64,000 nt of DNA from Macrobrachium rosenbergii (Eukaryota; Arthropoda; Malacostraca; Decapoda; Palaemonidae). Positions 1 to 14,534 of the stretch are shown one piece after another. The stretch is taken from the NCBI RefSeq assembly GCF_040412425.1, contig NC_089781.1:55565313-55629312 (forward strand), read 5' to 3'. The number at the start of each line of letters is the position of its first letter. The first letter of the stretch is position 1. A program made the position numbers and the translations under genes. The notes under the pieces were generated by a model, which did not search any database, had not been told where the DNA came from, and was given only the letters and a program-made list of their open reading frames with translations.

Positions 1-1219
1 TAATATATTTTTGCATTATACCCTTATTCGCTATAGATAAAAGATCGGCAAGGAAATATACTGCTAGATTTATGCTGCAAGTTGTAGCTGAAGCTGAGAA
101 AACAATGTTCAAGCTGCTAATGACAATAAATTATCATGCATCGGCAACATAGATGAAACTCGACCGTAATTAAAATTAGAGAGAAAGTATTTTAATCAAA
201 ACTACTCGGCATGAAAGAATACATTACTGCTATTCTTACGCCGATAAATGATAAATACGTAAAGCTCGTATCATGATGAAATCAAGTGAAAACAGCAAAC
301 AGAATCTTGACAAACACCCCAAAATGGCCAACGTCAACTATTGATGAAAAGAATAGCTAAATTAATTTCACAACGAGACATATTTAAGTTATATTTCGAC
401 TTAAAAACACTTCATACAGTGTAACAAAAAATAACCTTGCCCCATATAAATAAAATATCTAAGGATTCATTTACGCTAACAAGAAGCAAGAAAAGCGCTC
501 TGAACTGAGTTAAATGTGGTGAATAAACACCACGAAAACATTTCCAAATCAAAACACTGATCGCTATTATCTGTATTTATAATACAAAGGCAATGTAAGA
601 ATATGTACAATATTATTGGATACAGTGAATTAAGGCATAACATTCTAAAAGATCCATGGAAAAGATGCATATTCATTATGTTGATGTGTTTTTATAATAC
701 GATACGTGAATATAGAGTACAGTATAACGTAGGCTACGCTACCATATATGCCTACAATATACCATAGTGTAGGCTACGCTAATTCTTGTTTGTTATTCAA
801 TTTCTCTTTTATTGAATTATGATAAGTCACTGCATGAACCTCCAGAATAATTATCATAAGTCACTCTGCATGAACCTCCAGAATTACCTGATAATAATAA
901 TAATCACTACACCGTGTATTAATAGAGTATACTTTGCTACCATACATGTATACTTGGTACTGAATACCCTAGAGTAGGCTAGGCTATATTTGAGATACGT
1001 TTATTCCAACAAACAATGGGTTTTTTTGGAATGTAACCCCATTGTAAGTAGGATAATGCCTGTATAAGCATTTTTAAGTATTTTTTTTTTTTTGTTGTTG
1101 AACTATCAAAATAGGCAGTTCTAAGTGTTTTTAGAAGGGTTCTAAGTATTCGAGGGTTTTAGCTATTCACAGGGGGGTGGGTGTGGTACACATCCCCCGC
1201 GAATGCAGAGGGTTTACTG
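1..1219 (+). mobile_element. Tigger-like family A element, 3' part, cut by window edge
   Basis: The right terminus is a degenerate TIR ending gcagagggtttactg followed by the TA target. It is the reverse complement of the CAGTAAACCCCCGTATTCGC-type TIR at 32925 and 14425. At 20-165 a transposase remnant (RKYTA...LQVVAEAEKTMFK) resembles the pogo/Tigger N-terminal HTH. The rest is non-coding and shared, in inverse orientation, with the copies at 9.4-10.6, 18.6-21.4 and 32.9-34.7 kb. The left end lies before the window. Confidence 0.6.
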
Positions 1220-2810
1220 TATAATGAGAAATCATGTCTCCTCTATGCCAGAAAGGCTGTGTGATGTCACTGAAAAAGGTGGTGGGTGGACAAGGCATTG
1301 AGTCAATGATAACCTTATTGTAAGAATGTGATGGCTTAGTGGTGGTGGATGTTTAGAGGTGCAATTAAATTTGTAAACTACTTTGGTTCAGTTATTTTCC
1401 TCAATCCTTTGTATGTTTGTTTGAATTTATTTCACCGGTGTTTAGTCATAAAGGCATCCTTTAATTACCTTTTAGAACTTTTAGTGTATTATACATAAAA
1501 AAATAAAATAACCGTTCCCTAACCCTCTCGCATTTACGGGGGTTCCTATAGCGCTACCTGGTACACGACTTATGCCATGCGGGAGGGAAAAGTGGGGCTC
1601 GCACGGAAAAGTTTCTTTGTAAAAATTGATATGTCCAAACTATAACTGACATACGCTTCTGGTTTGTTTTATGATGTCAGCAAATGATTGAATTTTTTCC
1701 TAAAGCAATCAGAAAATCTTTGCAAGGCTTAGAAATAATAAAAAAGTGAAGAACATGAAATTTTTAAGGAAAATTGTAGATATTTTTTTGAAGTAATCAT
1801 GAAAAATATAACAATTAGGTTTGGGGAGTTTATTTTACTAGGTTTGGGAGTTTATCTTATACGTAAATTGTGTGGAAATGTTTGAACTTTCACGTGGAAG
1901 CAATCATTTTGTTATAAATGTGCTGGCTAATTAGCTGTTACCGATTAAAAAATGCTAATTTGTTACAGAGTGCAATTTTCAGATTTTCCAACCTACTTAT
2001 GTTGACATTTCATATCGTACTTAAGTGAGGAATAAAGATAGAAAAAAAATAAAGGTGGAATTAGAAAGTTGAATAAATTTCCTGTAAAACACACAAAAAG
2101 ATATATGTATTGTTAGAATAAAATTGAGCAATTGTTGTTGGATTACGGACAATCTCTTTTTCTTTTCTAAGACCCTATAAGCAACAATTATTATACAGAA
2201 ATGTTGACGTTTTTACATTTTGTTGTTCAGCATGATAAAGTACAAAGAATGGCTGTTCGAGTGATATATAATACATGTACATTGAAGTTATTTACAGATG
2301 CACAAACAGGCATACAAAAAATTATTCATGCACTCGTAAACCCTAGGCCGAACTATGTAGCTCGACTGGGTTCTCGAGTCCTCATATTCAGGCTTACATT
2401 TTTTGTAATTACTCAGTAATGAATAACGCTAAGAAAAAAGTGAAAATTGCAATGGAAAACTGAATAAATTTTCTATAAGTACCCCATGTAAAAACAATAA
2501 GTGCTTCCAGAAAAAATTGAGCAATTGAAGCTGAAAGACAGAAATGTTGTTAAAAGACAGAAATATATGTAAAAAAAAAAGTAAATTCCTATGAAGAAGA
2601 AATGTTGCTATTTTTACATTCAGAGGTTTAGCATGTGAAAATATAAAGAACTGCCTTACAGATAAATATGAAAGATGGACATTGCAATTATAAACAAAAC
2701 AAGATAAAAATAAACAATGACACTGAACATACAAAAAAATATTTGGAAAAGAATAGTAAAAAATTGAAACATGAAATGCACACACACACACACACACAAT
2801 AACAACCATT
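1220..2810. other. AT-rich non-coding stretch with weak 395-bp repeat
   Basis: No gene was recognised. A patch at about 1516-1550 resembles the end of another Tigger-like TIR (ccctaaccctctcgcatt). The blocks 2041-2435 and 2436-2810 look like a diverged direct repeat: both contain a gttgaataaattt-like motif, then ttgagcaattg, then an atgttg..ttttacatt motif. A short (CA)n lies at 2780-2797. Confidence 0.35.
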
Positions 2811-2849
2811 CATTTGAGAATTTTTAGTCGGGTACTTACTCTCTGTTAC

Positions 2850-5005
2850 TTCTCTTGGACTGCTAGAGGGGACATATTTCTTGCAGGTGGGGCTGATGAA
2901 GGTGTCTGTCATTGTCGTTGTCTCTGTGTTGCAACAGGGTCAGGTGCACCACCGGGGGTGCTGGCCAACAGAGAGGAAGGAAGCCTCGTGTTGACCTGCG
3001 TACACAGTATCTTCATCCTTTTAGGGCCACTTATCAAGGTCAAACTCTATCACTGCTGTACAAAGTGCACAGTGAACAACTTGAAGCTCATCTTCTTCCT
3101 CTCCAGAGAGTACTTTTGGTACAAAACAAAGGCGTTGAAGAGTGCCATTTGGAACAAGTACACAATGAACTTCTTCGTCCATTTGCTGGTATGCCTCATG
3201 AACTGGTAATATTGGATCATCTGATCAAAATGATCCACACCACCCATGAAATTGTTGTAATCAGTGACTGCCTTTGGGCGATGCAACTGCAATCTTTCAT
3301 GGGTGTCCTTCTGACAATGATCATGGAGCTCAACCTCAGCATTATGAATCGTTGTTACCAGCTTCACAAGGGTGACATCTTTCCAGATGATCACGAAGGT
3401 GTTCCCTTGCCTCCGGAAGTACGTAACGCCTCAGGGAACATTCGTCCATGCAAGGAGTTGCAGTGCCTTTGGGTCACCTCTAGGAAGCCGCAGAGTGCCA
3501 CATGTATGCACCCCCTGGTCATAAAGCTCTTGGGAAAGGGCTACGGAGTTATAGTAATTGTCCATATACAGATGGTAGCCCTTTCCCTTGAGATCGCCAA
3601 GCAGAGAAAAGACAGTGCCAAGGGTGGAAGTGTAAATCCAGCTGTAGGCCTCAAAATATGAAATGTAGCCGGTGCCAGCTTCGGCAATGATGTACATTTT
3701 TATTCCAAATTTAGTCGGCTTGGTAGGATTGTACACTTTGAACCTAAGCCTCCCCTTCCACGGCAGCATCCCTTCATCAATTGACAGGTCCTGCGAAGGA
3801 GTATACGCATCCCTGAACCTCAATTGGAAGTATTTGAGGACGGTACAAACTTTCACGAGACGATCAGTGTTGCCTTGCGGAGAGTCTCAGCATTATTGCA
3901 AGCGTGAAAAAACGTACCTATCTCAAGAAACCGACACGACATTGTTTTTATGAAGATCGGCTTATGCAGATATTCATTCGTAGACCAATAGTCCCGCAAC
4001 AATGGTTTACAAATGACCCCCATAAGAACAACAAGGCCCAGATACTGTGCAACATCATTTGCATTCACTCCCAACCATGAATTACGGCAAGAATTTGGCA
4101 TACCTGCAAACTGTTGCTCCACATAAATATTTGTTTGTTGTGCCAGGAAAACAAACAAAAATCTAGTGAAAAACAGCTGGATAAAATCCAGCGCAGAAGA
4201 TAGGTAAATCAAATCTCCCCGTAACCCAGGAGTTCCCGTTAAAGGCAATGCTGTGGGAGGAAAGGGGCTGGTGGTCCAACCCGCTCTCCTGTCTTGCTCC
4301 TCAGCTGACTCATGAGCACGTTCAGGTAGGGCCCTACCCCTTCCGCCACCCTGTCTGGCTTGGATGCCACTTGCCTGTCGCCTCACCACGACCCCCAACA
4401 ATCCTTCCTCGTCCGACAGTAACAGGTTGGGAGAGGTGATCCTCCCCATCATAGGAAGATTCATCCTCCCAATCAGACCCCCTCAGTACACCAACACCAG
4501 ACTCGTTACTCCCGTCTGACTCGTAAAAATCAAGCTCATCGTCAGTCATTTCAAACAAAGTCTTTTTTTTACGTGGGTTTCCGGTTTATAAAAAGAACAA
4601 GAAGGTTGGGAGGTAGAGAGAGAGAGAGGGGTGAAAGGTTGACAGCTGGGATGTAGAGGGAAGCGAGATCTCGGCCTGGGGTGATTGTTTTTCCTGGGTG
4701 TACACACTCATAGGCTGGAGGGAGTTAAGGGTTGTTGTTTGTCGTGGCTGACCCACGCTTTTCCTTTTCACAACAACTGCCTCCACAAAACCTTTGTTCT
4801 CTCTTGCCCATTTCTCCCCTGAATCCCCACTACTTTCTTCAGTATAAGTCTGAATGTCACGCCTTTGCAAAACTACTTTTGGGGAAGTAGCTGAAGGCCC
4901 TTCAATATCCGATATGTCACTTTTATCATCGAAAAGAATACAGTGAAATTTACTCGGTGTTACAATTTTCACCGTCTTGGGCATGGCTTTTTTCTGGTCA
5001 GCCAT
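2850..5005 (-). pseudogene. piggyBac-like transposase, frameshifted
   Basis: Minus-strand fragments line up as one piggyBac/PGBD transposase (DDE_Tnp_1_7 type), which cuts and pastes at TTAA sites. The start is at 5005 (MADQKKAMPK). A Ser/Asp/Glu-rich N-terminal region follows (about 4990-4340, with DDELDFYESDGSNESG). Next come WLGVNANDVAQYLGLVVLMG and YWSTNEYLHKPIF (4070-3960), then LSIDEGMLPWKGRLRFKVYN (about 3790-3710), where the D of SIDE is the first catalytic acid. YHLYMDNYYNSV (about 3570-3540) carries the second D. YNNFMGGVDHFDQM (about 3260-3220) carries the third conserved D. At least four frame changes or stops break it, so it is inactive. The expected Cys-rich C-terminal domain is not clear. 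Confidence 0.8.
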
Positions 5006-5399
5006 TGTTCTTCACTATTTATCTTATCAAAAGCACTTGAAATTTTATTCAAAATACTCAAAAATCACTTGCAAACACTTTTACAACAATAACAAAAGCG
5101 AAAGCACTTCACAAACGCAGATAAATGACGACAAATAACAAAACTTGAGAGCGCTAAAAAGACGGGCTGAACTCAGTCAAAACAGGTGAACTGCACGAGT
5201 TGGGGGAGGACTGCGGCACGTGCGATACCTATCAGTTTCCTGTTTATGCTTTCTTGTAGGTCCAAGATCTGCCCACGCAATGGCGCAGTCCTCATGTTCT
5301 TTGGACGACTCCTTTTTTTTTTGGTGAATTTTCTCCTAAAATAACTTACAGATGACGTGGAAATCGCATCATTGGAGCACTTAAGGCAAAAAATTTATT

Positions 5400-5436
5400 G
5401 ACGTGGTTTCGCGTCATCGGATCACCAGAGGGTTAA
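5400..5436 (-). repeat. Candidate piggyBac 5' terminus with TTAA
   Basis: About 400 bp upstream of the transposase start the sequence reads gatcaccagaggg followed by TTAA (5433-5436). Read outward-in on the minus strand this is TTAACCCTCTGGTGATC, the usual piggyBac form of TTAA plus a CCC-initial TIR. The opposite terminus was not located. Confidence 0.45.
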
Positions 5437-6307
5437 AGGGGAAAGATCTTATAGAATATAGACAATGACCAAAAATGGTTTCCTTTGAGAAATTACGCCA
5501 CACACTTACTTGTACAAAATCACGTGCAAGCCAACCTTGTTGGTAGGACTTCTGGAGCGTATTCCCTCCCCTAATGAGATCAAGACAAGGTTGTTTTTGC
5601 CTTCTGGTTATTTGTATTGCTATCAGCACAGCATTAGGTTAAATATTTTTTAAATGATTTCAATGAAATTCCCATGGTCAATCAATATCTTATCGTTCAG
5701 GAAGAAATCCTAAGATAATGGTAGTGGCCCGTGTGAAGCTGAGTTTCAGGCAGCCTTGAAGAATTATCAACTCTATATTCTAGAGTTTATCTCCTAAAAG
5801 TCCTTACAGTATCCTTCATCTTGATATCAAAAATGTGCTTTGATCTAAATTATACAGTAAAAAAATTAATTTTAAGTGATGCATCATAATTATGCAGAGG
5901 CATTACATGATGATATATGAAACATACCACTAAAATGTTGTATAAAAATTGATTTGTGTGTTTATGTGTATATATATACACACACATATGTATGAGAGAA
6001 ATTAATACTTGAAATTCTATCTGCTAATCTTATCATCTTAAAAATAACCTTAATGTAATTTTTTCCCCCCTAGAATACAGTATTGCATTAATCTGAGAGC
6101 TCTTAGGCCACAAAATAGCAACCCTCGGCTCTGTAGTTGAACCACCGAGAAAAATATAGTCATTCGACATTCTCTAAAATGTTAGCATTTGTTGCCAATA
6201 TATAGACTAATTCCGAGCACTAATATCTGAATGACAGCAACATAATAATAGTAATGGTAATGATGAAGCATGATAAAGCATGGTAGCGATGATATATAAC
6301 TGGATTT
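5437..6307. other. Non-coding stretch, nothing recognised
   Basis: This is AT-rich sequence without convincing ORFs, TIRs or exons. A short mixed (TA)/(CA) tract lies near 5967-5990. Confidence 0.5.
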
Positions 6308-6508
6308 TTGGCAGTCCTGATTATCGTGGCCTCAGATCCCAGATATCACTGGTCTACCAATCCCCAGTTATCAGCCAATCCCCAGTTATCAGCGCCGATA
6401 ACTGGATACTGGTGCCAATACCCGGGGATCGGTGCTATTATCGGCAATTTTCGGTAATTATCACACTGTCTGGGAATGGAACCCCTGTCAATAACTGGGA
6501 ACTGCCTG
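6308..6508. mobile_element. Short TIR element (MITE), family G
   Basis: About 200 bp bounded by inverted ends: ggcagtcctgattatcg on the left, and on the right the reverse complement of CAGGCAGTTCCCAGTTATTG, followed by TA. The interior is rich in gataactgg/ccagttatc inverted motifs. Related ends occur at 14372 (gcagtccatggttaacgcc) and near 30250 (gcagggactgcc). It is probably a non-autonomous pogo-like element. Confidence 0.5.
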
Positions 6509-6537
6509 TATATATATACTGTAAAATATATATATCT

Positions 6538-6542
6538 GTATG

Positions 6543-6580
<38 letters not shown>
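6538..6580. repeat. (TA)n microsatellite
   Basis: This is an almost pure TA tract directly abutting the left terminus of the TIR element at 6581. Confidence 0.95.
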
Positions 6581-6585
<5 letters not shown>

Positions 6586-7577
6586 GAGCCCTGGTCCTCG
6601 ACTCTAATCCGTTCCAGAAGCAGCGTCGAGATTCGATGTAGTCGAATTCTGAATCAATTTCTCCCATAAGAAATAACTGAAAATGGATTAATCCATTCTT
6701 GACCACCAGTCATTAACCCAACCTTGCCTTTTTATACAAAATATTACACAAATTACAATTAAATAAGTTTAGAGTTAAATAACTTACTGTATCAGAAACA
6801 CTTTTTACATTTTTAAATGCATAATGTATCAAAAAAATTGGCCTACGACCAATGTGGCCTTATTACTGATGGTAGACCGAGCGCCATAGGCTAGTCTAAG
6901 TAGCCTATAGGCACTACCAGAATGTACTGTTATTATTATTAACTGCTGTTAATAATAACAACACTGAAAAACAAGCCTGATTATTACAGTAAATTAATAA
7001 CAGAGTATTTATAAGCCGAATTACTGTATGTCTGTTATCATAAAATTAAGAAAAATTTCCTAAGTTACGTCGGCACTCGGCAGCTTGTGGCGTGAGCTGA
7101 TGTAAACAAACCAAAGCGCCACCCTAGTGGCGTATCGCGGTACTAATTACATAAACGTTGTTTACATTCAGTATTAATAGTAAACTTCATACAGAGTCTA
7201 CTGGAATAGTGTACAAAATTACTGTAAAACACCTTTCAATATATATTATGATACCCTAACATATTGGGACCCATGACTGGATGAAAATTCAATGCAGAAA
7301 GCCAAAAAAATGATGATATACCTGTACAAGTGTGTACTTCTCCAAACAGCAGCAGCGTGCGTGGGCTTTAAACGCTTTTAAATATGCATGGGAAGAGCAC
7401 CACCAACAACACTGACTAGCGGCGACCGACTGAAACTCTTTTTTTACAAACAACATATGATTCATCGGGTTGGATTCCGGTTTGTTGTTCGAGCTCCAAC
7501 GCAAAATTTACTCAACATTTTGCGTCGAAATCCAATTAAGTCGAGTTCTAGTATGGTTGAGGACCGGGGTTCTACTG
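6581..7577. mobile_element. Non-autonomous TIR element, family F (997 bp)
   Basis: The left end (tagtagagccctggtcctcg) and the reverse complement of the right end (CAGTAGAACCCCGGTCCTCA) form TIRs, with TA on each side. Similarity extends inward: cgactctaat versus accatactagaactcgac, then gtcgaattc versus cgactTAAttgg. TA target use and CAGT-initial TIRs fit the pogo/Tigger superfamily. No transposase was seen. It sits inside TA microsatellite sequence. Confidence 0.7.
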
Positions 7578-7584
7578 TATATAT

Positions 7585-7647
7585 GTAAATATATATGTAT
7601 ATATATGTGTATATATATATACGTATATATGTATATATGTATGTATG

Positions 7648-7694
<47 letters not shown>
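7585..7694. repeat. Impure (TA/TG)n microsatellite
   Basis: Interrupted ta/tgta repeats pass into pure (TA)n at about 7650-7694. Confidence 0.9.
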
Positions 7695-7698
<4 letters not shown>

Positions 7699-7829
7699 AC
7701 CCAGATGTCTCTAGAGAGCAGCCCCCACCTAATTTACCCCTTTTTGTTTATTAAGAACCACATGGCCGATCGTATTATCAACACTCCGATCTGTCCCTTT
7801 TGTTTTTGCCTGGAACAGATATTGAGATG

Positions 7830-8560
7830 ACACAGATAACAGGGGCCAGGAAGATATTTTTATGCCACTCCCTTAAGAGGATTAGCCCAATTAATCTTCT
7901 TAAACGGCTTTCCTAAAGGCAAATTAAGCTGCCCGAATTCTTACAGGATTACCTGAGGGAGAGTTTTAGGAGATTAGGCTACCCTAAGTATTGGTGGGAG
8001 TGGACACATATCAAAGCAAGGAAAAACTATTTTGGGGAGAGGGAAAGGATTGAAAAGGAACATTTGGTAGGAAAGAAAATAATTACAGTTCTGGACAACA
8101 ACTCTATTGCACCCATCAACAGGAAGCTAAATAATTTCAAATTGATAGGCAGCTACAAAAACACCATTAGAATAAAATAGTTAGAAACAAAAAAGTCGGT
8201 AGAGGGGGAAGAGATTAGAGGGGGTTTATATGGCAGCGTGTCTAGACTGTGAAGAGGGGTACTATGGCGAAAACTGGCAAATCATGTAAAGAGCGAAGCA
8301 AACAACATCTGCAGAACATAAGGCATTATAATCAGGCGTCGGCAGTTGCCAAACACTGTTGGGAAAATGATCACAGAATAGACTGGGAAAATATGAGTTT
8401 TCAGTACAGGAACACCAACAAAACATCTAGACTGGTTGTAGAGAACGCCTTCATAACTTGCGCCCAACAACACGATGGCAGGGACACCGAAACGGCTTTG
8501 AAGACAGCATATCTAGAAAAATCATATACTCCACAGTAGCAAGAAACGAAGAAAAAACGC
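7830..8560 (+). pseudogene. Penelope-like element fragment: RT tail plus GIY-YIG endonuclease
   Basis: Plus-strand fragments resemble the C-terminal half of a Penelope-like retroelement. Such elements combine a reverse transcriptase with a GIY-YIG nuclease. An RT-tail stretch (LPEFLQDYLRESFRRLGYPK ... KARKNYF, about 7930-8030) is followed by linker. Then comes VYMAACLDCEEGYYGE (about 8225-8270), which after a +1 frameshift continues TGKSCKERSKQHLQ...HNQ-like sequence, KHCWENDHRIDWENM and RLVVENAFI (8270-8455). VY..C.DC...Y.GETGKS...R..EH and the later HRIDW and V..E.A.I motifs are typical of this nuclease. Stops and the frameshift make it inactive. Confidence 0.7.
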
Positions 8561-8859
8561 AAGAGAACGCACGGAAAACGGACATCTGGAACCAGGGATC
8601 AGAGAAAGACCAAGGTCAAGAGAGGGTGGAGGTCACACAGGAAGAGCTAGGCAATTATAGGATTAAAAGTACCCAGCACACAGATATAAATACAGCCGGA
8701 CTATGCGATGCTCATTGTGCACGGATACTTGATAATGTGGACTGTTTGTCCAAGAAAGCTTGTAACTTTTTGAATAAAAACTCCATTAGATACCATCCAG
8801 TTTGAATGAGGTCCTTTTAGTAATTCTACTAATGCACAGAACAATTGTGTATGTGATAA

Positions 8860-8861
<2 letters not shown>

Positions 8862-8951
<90 letters not shown>
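8862..8951. repeat. (TA)n microsatellite
   Basis: About 90 bp of pure TA repeat just downstream of the Penelope-like fragment. Confidence 0.95.
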
Positions 8952-8958
<7 letters not shown>

Positions 8959-9079
8959 TGCAGTCCCCAACACCAGTGGTATCAGTTAACAGCATTTTGG
9001 TGTTACAAGGTTGGCTAGCGACATATAGTTAAACAAATTTTTGCTTTTGATCTCTGGTTAACGGCATTGTTAAGCAGGG

Positions 9080-9102
9080 ATATATATATATCTATCTATC
9101 TA

Positions 9103-9175
<73 letters not shown>

Positions 9176-9194
9176 TGATATATATATATATATA
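9080..9194. repeat. (TA)n microsatellite with short interruptions
   Basis: TA repeat with a tctatctatctacc interruption. It ends at the left terminus of the element at 9195. Confidence 0.95.
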
Positions 9195-11592
<2,398 letters not shown>

Positions 11593-11596
<4 letters not shown>

Positions 11597-12084
11597 TTAC
11601 AAAATTTTTTTAAAGTTGTTACGATATTTGGCAATTTAATAAACTACAGGTTTGAAGTAGGTGTGGCATAATTTAATGCCCTGCTTAGACTAGGCATAAT
11701 CCACTTGTATTCAGCTGATATGGAATTGGTCCCTCTATCTTGTTAAGTTAATAAGCAATAACTTAAGTGGCCACACATTTTCACCCACGTCTTAAAGCTC
11801 CTTTCCCGTTTACCTTTCACGTCAGGGCTACCTACACAAATCCTTCTGCAAAACCCTTCTTGCTCGGGAAACTGGACCCGGTGGAACTGTCCAGAACTAT
11901 ACCAATGTTATCCCATCTACATTAAAAGAAAACAGCAAGGCTTGAATACTGTATGAAAGAAAATGTGCGTGCCTGAATATAGAGATAACAGTTGTAGGAG
12001 TGTTCATGCATAGCTGTAAGCCATTTTTTAAGGGTAATGTTATAAGACGACTTTGAAATGATATTAAAGTGTTTTAGGATGATA
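11593..12084. other. Intronic DNA, nothing recognised
   Basis: No ORF, exon or repeat end could be supported here. Confidence 0.5.
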
Positions 12085-12275
12085 GTTTAAGGTATATTTG
12101 GTGTTTGAATTACTGTGTTTTAGGACAATAGTTTAAGGTGTATTTGGTGTTTGAACTATTAAAATAGGCAGGTTATAAGCATTTTTTGAGGTGGTCTCGA
12201 GTATTCGCAAATTTCCGCTGTTTGCAGGTGGTTGTGGTCCCTAACCCCCTCAACCCCCAATTATGGGGGCTACTG
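12085..12275. mobile_element. Solo terminus of a Tigger family A relative
   Basis: The sequence ttgaactattaaaataggca...gagtattcgc matches the subterminal part of the family A copy at 1090-1160. It ends in aattatgggggctactg followed by TA at 12276-12277. Only this end is present, so it is a truncated relic. Confidence 0.5.
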
Positions 12276-12427
12276 TATTTAAGACATTTTCCAACATATG
12301 CAGAAACTGACATGCTATCCAGTAGCATGGACATTATAGCTTAATGGAGATAATGGAGATAACTGTAAAAAAAACCATGCAAATACTTCAATACTTCTAA
12401 AAGTATAAACACATGCATAATAAGTAC

Positions 12428-12629
12428 CTTTAAATTTGACAAATTTGCTTCCCTACTGTCCCCTTGCTGCAATTTTGTTGGATCAATCTCACAGGCTTTT
12501 TTTTCACGGAAAATCATGTCTAACGTTGACTTCAGGGTAGTTCGAAGGTAATGATGACCCACCAGCTTCATTAATTCATCAATACACTTTGATACAAGCG
12601 TATTACCACGGAAAATTGTATTAGTATCT
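12428..12629 (-). CDS. RasGAP exon with arginine-finger motif
   Basis: This minus-strand exon is separated from the previous one by a 193-bp intron (12630-12822). Its acceptor is ttcatttccag and its donor is TTTAAAG|gtactta. The peptide begins DTNTIFRGNTLVSKCIDEL, continues MKLVGHHYLRTTLKSTLD, and includes KACEIDPTKLQ before ending SNLK. FRGNTL matches the conserved RasGAP loop; its arginine (codon about 12608-12610) corresponds to the catalytic arginine finger known from p120GAP. CEIDP.KL also fits GAP1-family proteins. The exon ends in phase 0. The remaining GAP-domain exons, including the FLR motif, would be expected at lower coordinates, but none was found in 1-12427, so the next intron probably exceeds 12 kb. 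Confidence 0.82.
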
Positions 12630-12822
12630 CTGGAAATGAAAAAATTATCCTAAATTTCAAGCATAATAAACTATACAACATAAAATGAAAGCAGAATGAA
12701 ACAGAAGTTCATAAATTCAAGAAAAGACATGTATGAAAAAAGTTCTTTTAAAACCATTAGGAAAGTTTATCAATATCATTGAAGTTCACATACAAATAAA
12801 TAAAAATTCTTTAAATGCTCAC

Positions 12823-12971
12823 GTAATTTTTGACATTTCATGTCGTGCAAGAGCAGATATAAACTGGACTACATGACCATGATGGAGGAGGACTCGGGTG
12901 AGAGGCTGAACGACATCTTGCTTCTGAGTTACAATTTCCCCTAGCAGCCTTGCTGCAGAAGAGGTTATGGG
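12823..12971 (-). CDS. RasGAP exon: start of GAP domain
   Basis: This minus-strand exon lies between a strong polypyrimidine acceptor (tccttttacag) and the donor AAAATTAC|gtgagc. It reads PITSSAARLLGEIVTQKQ, continues QPLTRVLLHHGHVVQFISAL, and ends ARHEMSKIT. This is the N-terminal helical part of a RasGAP domain of the GAP1/RASA type. It starts in phase 0, as needed after the exon at 56611-56764, and ends two bases into a codon that is completed by the first base of the exon at 12428-12629. No stops or frameshifts are seen, unlike the transposon ORFs around it, which supports a functional host gene. Confidence 0.78.
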
Positions 12972-13983
12972 CTGTAAAAGGAAAGGATGAAAAATCATAA
13001 GATCTAATATCAAACCATACAAAATATTTGTTAATTACTTTCCATACATTATCACAGTGAATGTCAAAGTAATATAATCCTCTTCTTTCACATACACAAA
13101 CCTCAAATTTGTATCAAATGTTATAACTATCAATAAAACAATTTTGCAAGAAATAATAAAAGAATTGCTGACAGAATACTGTAATTAAGAATAATTTCCC
13201 CTCGCAAATGTTTGAGTCAGGGATGGTGAAAAAGTTTATATCAATTTTTCATTTATAAATATAAATGGGAATACAATAACAAAAATATTGGAATAAAAAT
13301 CACAGTACAGTGGCGCCTCGCCTTAATAGCAGTGGAGCTCTACACATATACACAATATATATACTGTATGCACTCCCAAAAAAGTAATGAAAATAAGTAA
13401 TGATATGCGGTAAGATACACCAGTTGGCATTTAGCCTACACGATACAGAGACCTGGAGCCAATTGGCATAGCTGACAGTGAAAAGCATTCCTCTATAAAG
13501 TAATCAATAGCCTATCCTAACTAATATTTTGTAATTATCATTCACTTTTAAATTTCAATTTACTTATCCTTCAATTTCATGAATAATCTGTAAAATGAAC
13601 TGCTTCTAAACACACAATCAATACAGTACTGTGCTAAATTTAATTTAATTTAACAAAATATAGCCAACTGCAGTAGTTCTACCTACTTATGCTAAAAAGA
13701 TATGTAATGTACATAAACTCATAAAAAATGAAAAAAGAACAAACATCCTTGTCTTTGTTTTAACAGATTTATGAAACTTTGTAGAGTATTTTTATTGACA
13801 TTCAGCACAGTGCAATATTATATTCATATTGTCATGAAGTGTTACATATATATATTTTTTTTTCACACTTCAAATGTACATGTGCATATGTACACAGGCA
13901 CATCTCATTAAGATAAACTATTCATTTTCTGTGCATCTACTTGTCATTCTGTCTCAAAATCTTATTTTTCATAATGAATATCC

Positions 13984-14076
<93 letters not shown>

Positions 14077-14371
14077 GTTATTCACATAAAGGTTTACAAT
14101 AATTGCAACAGCTAACTAGATATCATTATGAACATTAAAACGTTTACGAAAAATACTTCAACTAGGGCCATCTGTGCAAATAGTTTAGTAATAAAAAGTA
14201 AAGCACTAAATGCATATGAGACGGAGGGAGGCCAAATGCCAAAGTCTTTATGAAAAAAACATTTAGAGAGAGAGAAGCAAACACACCGTTACTGTACTGT
14301 TTACCTCATGTAATGTGAGCATGTACATATACAAACTCACATTTATACACACTGAAAAGTATATAAGGCAG
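12972..14371. other. Intronic DNA with (GA)n tract
   Basis: Apart from the (GA)n at 13987-14072 and a lone TIR-like patch at 13308 (cagtggcgcctcgccttaa), nothing is recognised. Confidence 0.5.
13987..14072. repeat. (GA)n microsatellite
   Basis: About 86 bp of pure ag/ga dinucleotide repeat. Confidence 0.97.
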
Positions 14372-14534
14372 TCCATGGTTAACGCCGCTAACTGAAAATT
14401 CCCAATAACCGAAAATCGGCGATACAGTAAACACCCCCGTATTCCTGGAGGATGTGTACCACACGACCCCGCAAATACAGGTAGTCGTCGACTTACGACC
14501 GCATTAGGTTCCGACAGAGCAGTCGTAAGTCGAC

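Noticed and set aside
1511..1560. Left terminus of the piggyBac element (ctaaccctctcgcattt...)
   Set aside because: It matches the Tigger-like terminus at 12240-12275 (ccctaaccccctcaaccccc) better than the piggyBac right end, and there is no TTAA.
2912..3661. A 249-codon plus-strand protein
   Set aside because: It is the antisense shadow of the piggyBac transposase, whose minus-strand frames hold the known motifs.
13308..13345. Start of another TIR transposon (cagtggcgcctcgccttaa)
   Set aside because: Only one end is seen and no inverted partner was found nearby.
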